Source: Paracoccaceae bacterium
GTDB taxonomy: Bacteria > Pseudomonadota > Alphaproteobacteria > Rhodobacterales > Rhodobacteraceae
Direction: 5' to 3'
Assembly (NCBI GenBank): GCA_028875855.1
Contig: JAGWVA010000019.1
Location: 1-59,111 of the forward strand
Length of the DNA: 59,111 nt
Shown here: one piece after another, positions 16,501 to 23,318 of the stretch
Position numbering within the stretch: the first letter of the stretch is position 1
How the letters are laid out: each line of letters begins with the position of its first letter
Made by a program: the position numbers and the translations under genes
Notes under the pieces: generated by a model
What the model was told of the DNA's origin: nothing
The model's database searches: none
What the model saw: only the letters and a program-made list of their open reading frames with translations

Positions 16501-19500
16501 TGCAGGCGCGAGAGATCCCGCCGGTCGCGCATTTCAAGGCGCCCAACCCCCGGATCGACTTCGCGGCAAGCCCGTTCAGGGTGGCTGCCGCGCTGCAGCC
16601 GTGGCAGAGCGACGGCCCCCTGCGGGCGGGCGTCTCCGCCTTCGGGGTGGGGGGCACCAATGCCCATGTCGTTCTGGAAGAAGCGCCCGCCGCGCCTGTC
16701 GCTGCGCCCGCTGCCGCGCCGCAGGTCCTGCCGCTCTCGGCGGCGTCGCCCGAAGCGTTGAAGGACTATGCCGCGCAGCTTGCCCGTCGCCTCACCGCGC
16801 CGGATGCGCCTGCGCTGGCGGATGTGGCCTTCACCCTGCAAGAGGGCCGGCGCCGCTTCGGCTATCGCCTCGCCCTTGCCGCCCGATCGGCACCTGAGGC
16901 GGCCGAGGCGCTGCGCGCCGCGCGGATGCCCGAGACGGCCGCCCCGGCGCGGAGACCGAAGACCGTCTTCATGTTCCCCGGTCAGGGGTCGCAATATCCC
17001 GGCATGGGGCGCGGGCTCTACCAGTCCGAGCCGGTCTTTGCCTCCGTGATCGATGCGGGCGTCGAGATCCTGAAACCGCTGATCGACACCGATCTGGCGC
17101 GGCTTCTGTGCTACGCCGACGTCTCGGACGAGGATGCCGCCCGCGCGCTCCGCGAGACGCGGCTGACGCAGCCCGCGCTGTTCCTGACCGAGGTGGCGAC
17201 CGCCCGGCTGTGGCAGGCGCGCGGCGTTATGCCGGATGCGATGATCGGCCATTCGGTGGGCGAATTCGCCGCGGCCGTGATCGCGGGCGTGATGTCCTTC
17301 GAGGATGCGCTGCGCATCATCGCCGCGCGCGGGCGGCTGATGCAGTCGCAGCCTGCGGGCGCGATGCTGTCGGTCCGCGCGACGGTCGAGGCGCTGACGC
17401 CCTTCCTGCACGGCGGGGCCGAGCTTGCCGCCTGCAACGCGCCCAATCTTCAGGTCATCGCCGGACCGGACGCGACCATCGCGGCCCTTGCCGAACGGCT
17501 TCAGGCGGCGGGCATCGTCTCGTCGCGGCTGCACACGTCGCACGCCTTCCATTCGGCGATGATGGACCCGGTGGTCCCGGCGTTGCAGGCCGCGATCGAA
17601 AAGCTGACCCTGAAGGCGCCCGTGCTCCCGATCATCTCCACCGTCACCGGACGGAAGATGACGGCGGCCGAGGCGCAAGACCCCGCCTACTGGGCTGCGC
17701 AGGCCCGGGCGACGGTCGATTTCCAGACCGCCCTCAAGACGGCGGCAGACGAGGTTTCCGAGACGGGGACGCCGGTGTTCATCGAGGTGGGGGCGGGTCG
17801 CACCCTCTCCGCCTTTGCCGGGCAGACCCTGAAACGCGGCGGCCATGGCGGGATCATCCAGTCCTTGCCGGACCACACCCAAACCGGCCAAGACGATTCA
17901 ACCGTCATGGCCGCCGCGTTCGCCAATCTCTGGGCCGCGGGCGCAGAGGTGGACTTTGCCCGCCTGCCCCGCGGCGCGCGGCGGGTGTCCCTGCCGCCCC
18001 ATCCCTTCCTGCGCAAACGCTACTGGGTCGAACCGGCGAAGCCCTCGGAACCGCCGGAAAGCCGCCACGATGGTGTCGCCTTCGCCCAACAGACCGCGGC
18101 CTTGCCCGCTCTGCCCCAATCCGACCCGACCAAGACCGACGTGCCAGTGCAGCCCTTACCCCAAGAGGCCAAGATGACCCTTGCCGACCGCAAACCCCGC
18201 CTGACGACCGCGCTTCTGGCGTTGTTCGGAAACATCTCCGGCGACGATCTGACCGAGGCGGATGCGGGCACGCCGTTCCTCGAACTCGGGTTCGACTCGC
18301 TGTTCATGGCGCAGGCCGCGACGGCCATCACGAAGGACTACGGGGTCGAGGTGCCGTTCCGCGCCATGCTGACCGATCATCCCTCGGTCGCGGCCCTTGC
18401 GGACCATCTCGACGCGATCCTGCCGCCCGATCCGCAGGTGGCCGAGGCACCGGCGGCCCCCGTCGCCGTGCCGGCACAGGCGGCGGCCCCTCTGCCCGCG
18501 CCTCAGGCGGCCCCGGCCGTTGCCCCGGCGGTCCGGATGACCGGCGATCTGTCCGGCGTCCTTCAGGCCCAGATGGCGACGATGCAGGCGGTCTTTGCGG
18601 ATCAGCTTCGCGCGCTTGGAACGCCGATGGCGCTGCCCATGGCCGCCGAACCGGCGCCCGCGCCATCCGCGCCCGTCCCATTGCCCGTCGCGGCGCAGCC
18701 TGCGCCCGTCGCGGCGGCCGCAGCGGTGGCGGTCGCGAAACCCGCCGATCCGAAGCCCGAGGGCGGGTTCAAGCTCGGCCGCGGCCCGAACGTCTCGGGC
18801 GCCGTCCTCACCGATCAGCAAAAGACCTTCGTCGCCGACCTCGCACGGCGGTATTCCGAGCGCCACGCCGCATCGAAGGCCTATACCGAGCGTTACCGGG
18901 ACGTGCTGGCCGATCCGCGCACGGCGGCGGGCTTTCATCCCGACTGGAAGGAACTGACCTTCCCCATCGTCGCCGACCGCTCGAAAGGGGCCCATATCTG
19001 GGACCTCGACGGCAACCGCTTCGTGGACGTGGTGAACGGCTTTGGCCAGACCGCCTTCGGCCACTCGCCCGATTTCGTGAGCGAGGCCGTGGTGAAGCAG
19101 CTTGAGAAGGGGTACGCCATCGGCCCGCAGGCCGACCGGGCCGGCCCGATCGCCGAGCGGCTGGCAAAATACCTTGGCCACGACCGCGTCACCTTCTGCA
19201 ACACCGGGTCCGAGGCCGTGATGGCCGCCATGCGCCTTGCGCGCGCCGTCACGGGGCGCGATCGGGTGGTGGTCTTCTCGAACGACTACCACGGCCAGTT
19301 CGACGAGGTTCTGGTGCGCGGCCGCGCGCGCGGCGGCGAGCCGGCAGCCCTTCCCATCGCGCCGGGCATCCCGCGGTCGGGCTTGGCCAACATGACGGTG
19401 CTGACCTACGGCGCGCCCGAGTCGCTCGACTGGATCCGCGCCAATATCGCCGACATCGCGGCCGTGATCGTGGAACCGATCCAGAGCCGCCATCCGGAAT

Positions 19501-22500
19501 TGCAGCCCAAAGCCTTCGTCCACGACCTTCGGGCGGTGACCGGGGCGGGCGGCACGGCGCTTGTGATCGACGAGGTGGTGACGGGCTTCCGCACCCATCC
19601 GCGCGGCATGCAGGCCGTCTGGGGGATAGAGGCCGACATGGCCACCTATGGCAAGGTCGTGGGCGGCGGGATGCCCATCGGCCTGCTGGCGGGCAACCGC
19701 CGCTTCATGGACGCGCTCGATGGCGGGGCCTGGCATTTCGGCGACGCCAGCAAGCCCGAGGTCGCGCCAACCTTCTTCGCCGGCACCTTCGTCCGCCACC
19801 CGGTGGCGCTGGCCGCCATCGACGCCGTGCTGGACCATCTGGAAGGACCGGGCCGCGCGCTCTGGGAAGACGTGCCTGCGCGCGCGGCGGCGCTGGCGGG
19901 CCGCATGAACGCCTTCCTCGCAGATCGCGGGCTGCCGGAGTTCGTGACGAACTACAACGGCTGGTTCGTCATCAACGCGACCGCGCAGGACCCGCGCGCC
20001 ACGCTGCTCTTTGCGCTGATGCGGCTGGAGGGGGTGCATATCCTCGACGGCTACTGCGGCTTCCTGACCACGGTGCACAGCGCCGAGGATATCGAGGCGA
20101 TCTTCACCGCCTTCGCCAAGGGCATCGATACGCTGCAATCGGTCGGCATCCTTGGCGGCACACGGCGACCGCTGATCGCGGTGGAGCCACCCCGCAAGGG
20201 CATTCCGCTGACCGAAAGCCAGACCGAGATCTGGCTGACCAACCAGCTTGGCGACACCGCCGCCTGCGCCTTCAACGAAGGGGTGACGCTGCGCCTTGAC
20301 GGGCCGTTGGACGTGGCCGCCCTGAATGGTGCGCTGACCGCGCTGGTCGCCCGGCACGATGCGCTGCGCATGGTCTTCGACCGGGCCGGCACAAGCTTCG
20401 ACGTGATCGATGCGTTCAGCCCCGACATGCCGCTGATCGACGCAAGCGCCGAGGCCGATCCCGAAGCCGCCCTGGCCCGCGCGCTCGACGACGAGGCCGC
20501 CACGGCCTTCGACCTGACCGCGGAACCGCCGATCCGCTTCGCGCTGGTCCGCCTGTCGGAGGCGGCGCATGTCCTGCTGATGACCGCCCATCACATCGCC
20601 GTGGACGGCATGTCCTACGGGCTGATCCTCAGGGACCTTGCCGCGCTTTATGCGGCCCGGGTCGAGGGGCGGGCCGATCCCCTTCCGGCAGCCGCCTCTT
20701 TCGCGGCGGTTGCGGCAGAGGCCCCGGCCGAACCGGACGCAAAGGCGCTGGCCTACTGGAAAGCGCAATACGACACGATCCCGGCCCTGCCCGATCTGCC
20801 CACCGACCGTCCGCGACCGGCGATGAAAAGCTTCAACGGCGCGACGGTGACCGAGGCGCTTGCCGCCGAAGACATGAAGGCCATCCGCAAGGCGGGCGCA
20901 AAGCTCGGCTGCACGCTCTTCTCGACGCTTTTCGCCGGGCTTCAGATCACGCTTGGCAAGCTTTCGGGCGCGCGGGACGTGGTGATCGGCGTGCCGTCCG
21001 CCGGGCAGACGCTGCTGGCCGACCCGAATGTCGTGGGTCATTTCGTCAACCTGCTGCCGATCCGTGCGGCCTTCGATCCCGCCGAACCGGCGGCGGCGCA
21101 TCTCAAGCGCGTGGGCGCAAAAGTGATGGAGGCCTTCGACCATCAGGGCCTCACCTTCGGGACGCTGGTGCGCGCGCTGGCGGTGCCGCGCGCGCTCGAC
21201 CGGATGCCTCTGACCGAGGTGCAGTTCAACCTCGAGCGCGCGACCGAAGGGCTGAGCGCGGCCGGCGTGACCTTCACCCCCGCGCCCTCGCCCAAGGCCG
21301 CGTCGAACTTCGACATGTTCATCAACGTCACCGAAAGCCGCGAGGGGCTGCGGGTGGACGTGGATTACAACGCCGATGTCTATGACGCCGCCACGATCCG
21401 CCGCTGGATCGCGCATTACCGCACCGTGCTGATGGCGCTTGCGACGGATACCGAGACGCGGATCGCCGATCTGCCGCTGATCCCGGTGACCGACGAGACG
21501 GGCACGCCAGAAATGGCCTTCGACCGCTCCGCCATGGTGCAGGACCTGATCGCGCGCGGCGCGGCGCTCGATCCGGCGGCCGTGGCGGTCGAGGGGCCGG
21601 ACGCCCGCCAGACCCATGCCGAGCTGGCCGCGGCCAGCGATGCGCTGGCGGCCCATATCCAGTCCCGCCTGCCCGAGCCCGGCGCGCGCATCGCCGTGGC
21701 CCTGCCGCGCGGCGCGGGGATGCTGGTGGCGCTGCTGGCCGTGCTGAAGGCCGGGCACACCTACGTCCCGCTCGATCCCCGCCAACCCGCGGCGCGGTTG
21801 CAGTCCATCGTCGAAACCGCCGAAGCGGCGGCGCTGATCGCGGCCGAGGCGCCCTTTGCGACCGGTCTGCCGCTGATCCGGCCGGATGAGGCCAAGCCCG
21901 GGGCAAGGCCCGCGCCGGTGACGGCCGATCCCGAACGGGCGGCCTATGTCATCTTCACCTCCGGCTCGACCGGCACGCCGAAAGGGGTCGCCGTGCCCCA
22001 TCGCGCGGTGGTGAACTTCCTGACCTCGATGGCGCGGGAGCCGGGGCTGAGCGCAAGGGACAGCCTGCTTGCCGTAACGACCGTCAGCTTCGACATTGCG
22101 GTGCTGGAGCTGTTCCTGCCGCTGAGCGTCGGGGCAAGGGTCGTGATCGCTTCGGCCGATGACGTGCGCGACGGCTTCCCGCTGGTCGAGCGCCTCAAGC
22201 GGGGCGACATCACCACGATGCAGGCGACCCCGACCCTCTGGGCGATGATGCTGGACGCGGGGCTCAAGCCGGGCGCGGGGTTCAAGATGCTCTGCGGCGG
22301 GGAACCCCTGCCCGAGGATCTGGCCGCACGGCTCAGCGCGGGCGGCGGAACGCTCTGGAACCTTTACGGGCCGACCGAGACGACGATCTGGTCCGCGATC
22401 AAGAAGGTGGAGCCCGGCGCGCCGGTCACCATCGGCCACCCGATCGGCAATACGGAACTGCATGTGCTGTCCGAAGACGGCCAGGTCCAGCCGATCGGTG

Positions 22501-23318
22501 CGGTGGGCGAGTTGAACATCGGCGGCGCGGGGTTGGCGCTTGGCTATCTCAACCGTCCCGACCTGACCGAAGCCGCCTTCCGCGACGTCGTGCTGAACGG
22601 CAAGCCCCGCCGTCTTTACCGCACGGGCGATCTCGCCCGGCGCCTGCCCGATGGCGAGATCGTCGTGCTGGGCCGGATCGACGGTCAGGTGAAACTGCGC
22701 GGCTTCCGGATCGAGCTGGGCGAGATCGAGGCGAAGCTGCGCGCCCAGGCTGGCGTTGCCAAGGCCGCGGTGGACCTTCGCCCCGGCGCCCATGGCGACA
22801 AGCGCCTTGTCGCCTGGATCGTCGCAGAGACCGGGGCAGCCCCCGACTTTGCCGAGCTTGCCCGCGCGCTTGGGCAAAGCCTGCCGGATTACATGATCCC
22901 GCAGGGATGGATGCGGCTTGACGCGCTGCCGCAGACGGCAAACGGCAAGCTGGATCGCAAGGCCCTTCCCGCCCCCGAGATTGCCGCGCCGTCCGAGGCC
23001 AGCCTCGTTGCGCCGCAGACGGAAACCGAGGGCAAGATCGCCGCCATCTGGGCCGAGGTTCTGGGCCAGGAGGCGATCAGCGTCACGGCAACGCTGCAAT
23101 CGCTGGGCGTGGATTCCTTGTCGGTGTTCCGCATCGCGGCGCGAATGCTGGATGCCGGTCTGGGCCTCGAGGCGCGCGACATGCTCAGCCATCCGACGAT
23201 CCGCGAACTGGCCGCCCATGCCGACCAGCGCGGCGGCGATGCCGACGGGCGCGGGGCGCGGCCCTCGCTCAAGTCCTTCCGCGGCGGCGCGCGGCGCGGC
23301 ATGAAGGCGGCGTCGTGA
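13539..23318 (+). CDS. Hybrid NRPS-PKS megasynthetase with in-line aminotransferase
   Basis: 3259 residues; numbering from the GTG at 13539, chosen for its GGAG site (a GTG at 13398 is possible). Domains: A1 ~17-510 (YTSGTTGQPKG, NFYGPTE, LTPAGK); PCP1, Ppant Ser564; KS ~621-1046 with catalytic Cys797, His933, His971; AT ~1142-1440 with Ser1239 (GHSVGE) and HAFH at 1335, the malonyl-CoA type; ACP Ser1587 (GFDSL); Ala/Pro-rich linker 1634-1739; class III PLP aminotransferase ~1753-2198 (NTGSEA, Asp2011, Schiff-base Lys2039); C ~2224-2645 with HHIAVDG at 2351; A2 ~2670-3145; PCP2 Ser3193. No ketoreductase, dehydratase or enoyl reductase is present, so the malonyl-derived beta-keto group is expected to be transaminated. 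The A2 pocket, read by hand, is DILQLGLIWK, a glycine-type code. The stop overlaps the next gene (TGATG). Confidence 0.93.
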   Translation: MPQLPVKAVDPLGPIWPAFAAARDAVPDAPALLADGRHLTYRALSDAAERVAAHLMAMGVCRGDFVGLLASRSVDAVIAMFGVLRAGAAYVPLDPTHAPEQLPFIARDLPLKAALVADRWADRAGDVLPETVPRESLDTVLCRDAALPATWPEPRAEDVAYVMYTSGTTGQPKGVVVPQAGITAFSYRQPMLDVRPDDVVLHANTIACDGSTFDIFAPLLNGAACAVAEMPFPAMVELARVFTTHRVTMAMLYAGVCNLMIDHQLAALGTARMIYSVGDVISIPHARRLLDAYPEMILQNFYGPTEVTCITLGCRITAGMLDGRPLPIGRCLERKEAFVVDDDLTPLPEGARGQLVLGGCGVAAGYYNQPERTAASFIPDPRPGHDGVVYLTGDLVEMRSDGLYAFHGRADRQVKLGGRRIELDGIEHVLRQQPGVADAVVMVVTDRGGDRKIGALIHPADASAEPEALIRAVLHGAGEKLHPATLPKIVRVTTDWHLTPAGKVNRRAMLPQLEAAPAQAEPPAPASAAQDRDVKALVTEVWEEILGYSPIPQDATFFEAGGSSMQLIDAHSRIEARLGQHFDITLLFETPRLGDLAERLGRLAPAAAMTKPQADHDTDRDIAIVGLAGRFPGAPTLEAFWQHLRRGDNLIPRFSPEEMEDSFTPDERRSPHYVPARPILDGAEAFDAKFFGILPREAERMDPQARVFLELCSEALDDAAIDPARAGGRIGVWAGSSMSTYMLRNLMADRDGLHAFTSGYQISDYATLTGNLPDSLATRVAWKLDLKGPAMTVQTACSTSLTAIAQAVTALRGGLADVALAGGVSITFPQKRGYFAQEGGMGSTDGLCRPFDADASGTVFGHGAGVVVLKRLSDAQAAGDRILAVIKGVGLSNDGADKISYTAPSVTGQAEAIRAAIRDAGVAPQTISYVECHGTATPLGDPIEVAGLNQAFAGTPTGAVALGSVKGNIGHLDAAAGVMGVIKTTLMLQAREIPPVAHFKAPNPRIDFAASPFRVAAALQPWQSDGPLRAGVSAFGVGGTNAHVVLEEAPAAPVAAPAAAPQVLPLSAASPEALKDYAAQLARRLTAPDAPALADVAFTLQEGRRRFGYRLALAARSAPEAAEALRAARMPETAAPARRPKTVFMFPGQGSQYPGMGRGLYQSEPVFASVIDAGVEILKPLIDTDLARLLCYADVSDEDAARALRETRLTQPALFLTEVATARLWQARGVMPDAMIGHSVGEFAAAVIAGVMSFEDALRIIAARGRLMQSQPAGAMLSVRATVEALTPFLHGGAELAACNAPNLQVIAGPDATIAALAERLQAAGIVSSRLHTSHAFHSAMMDPVVPALQAAIEKLTLKAPVLPIISTVTGRKMTAAEAQDPAYWAAQARATVDFQTALKTAADEVSETGTPVFIEVGAGRTLSAFAGQTLKRGGHGGIIQSLPDHTQTGQDDSTVMAAAFANLWAAGAEVDFARLPRGARRVSLPPHPFLRKRYWVEPAKPSEPPESRHDGVAFAQQTAALPALPQSDPTKTDVPVQPLPQEAKMTLADRKPRLTTALLALFGNISGDDLTEADAGTPFLELGFDSLFMAQAATAITKDYGVEVPFRAMLTDHPSVAALADHLDAILPPDPQVAEAPAAPVAVPAQAAAPLPAPQAAPAVAPAVRMTGDLSGVLQAQMATMQAVFADQLRALGTPMALPMAAEPAPAPSAPVPLPVAAQPAPVAAAAAVAVAKPADPKPEGGFKLGRGPNVSGAVLTDQQKTFVADLARRYSERHAASKAYTERYRDVLADPRTAAGFHPDWKELTFPIVADRSKGAHIWDLDGNRFVDVVNGFGQTAFGHSPDFVSEAVVKQLEKGYAIGPQADRAGPIAERLAKYLGHDRVTFCNTGSEAVMAAMRLARAVTGRDRVVVFSNDYHGQFDEVLVRGRARGGEPAALPIAPGIPRSGLANMTVLTYGAPESLDWIRANIADIAAVIVEPIQSRHPELQPKAFVHDLRAVTGAGGTALVIDEVVTGFRTHPRGMQAVWGIEADMATYGKVVGGGMPIGLLAGNRRFMDALDGGAWHFGDASKPEVAPTFFAGTFVRHPVALAAIDAVLDHLEGPGRALWEDVPARAAALAGRMNAFLADRGLPEFVTNYNGWFVINATAQDPRATLLFALMRLEGVHILDGYCGFLTTVHSAEDIEAIFTAFAKGIDTLQSVGILGGTRRPLIAVEPPRKGIPLTESQTEIWLTNQLGDTAACAFNEGVTLRLDGPLDVAALNGALTALVARHDALRMVFDRAGTSFDVIDAFSPDMPLIDASAEADPEAALARALDDEAATAFDLTAEPPIRFALVRLSEAAHVLLMTAHHIAVDGMSYGLILRDLAALYAARVEGRADPLPAAASFAAVAAEAPAEPDAKALAYWKAQYDTIPALPDLPTDRPRPAMKSFNGATVTEALAAEDMKAIRKAGAKLGCTLFSTLFAGLQITLGKLSGARDVVIGVPSAGQTLLADPNVVGHFVNLLPIRAAFDPAEPAAAHLKRVGAKVMEAFDHQGLTFGTLVRALAVPRALDRMPLTEVQFNLERATEGLSAAGVTFTPAPSPKAASNFDMFINVTESREGLRVDVDYNADVYDAATIRRWIAHYRTVLMALATDTETRIADLPLIPVTDETGTPEMAFDRSAMVQDLIARGAALDPAAVAVEGPDARQTHAELAAASDALAAHIQSRLPEPGARIAVALPRGAGMLVALLAVLKAGHTYVPLDPRQPAARLQSIVETAEAAALIAAEAPFATGLPLIRPDEAKPGARPAPVTADPERAAYVIFTSGSTGTPKGVAVPHRAVVNFLTSMAREPGLSARDSLLAVTTVSFDIAVLELFLPLSVGARVVIASADDVRDGFPLVERLKRGDITTMQATPTLWAMMLDAGLKPGAGFKMLCGGEPLPEDLAARLSAGGGTLWNLYGPTETTIWSAIKKVEPGAPVTIGHPIGNTELHVLSEDGQVQPIGAVGELNIGGAGLALGYLNRPDLTEAAFRDVVLNGKPRRLYRTGDLARRLPDGEIVVLGRIDGQVKLRGFRIELGEIEAKLRAQAGVAKAAVDLRPGAHGDKRLVAWIVAETGAAPDFAELARALGQSLPDYMIPQGWMRLDALPQTANGKLDRKALPAPEIAAPSEASLVAPQTETEGKIAAIWAEVLGQEAISVTATLQSLGVDSLSVFRIAARMLDAGLGLEARDMLSHPTIRELAAHADQRGGDADGRGARPSLKSFRGGARRGMKAAS

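Noticed and set aside
13869-17891. 1340-codon open frame antisense to the NRPS-PKS
   Set aside because: Composition is Arg/Gly/His-rich shadow of a high-GC gene; no domains. The sense frame has clear catalytic motifs throughout.
15380-18420. Trans-AT type polyketide module
   Set aside because: An integrated acyltransferase with GHSVGE and HAFH motifs follows the KS, so the module is cis-AT and malonyl-specific.
18156-23219. 1687-codon open frame antisense to the NRPS-PKS
   Set aside because: Same reason: third-position GC bias keeps the antisense frame open. No recognisable protein features.
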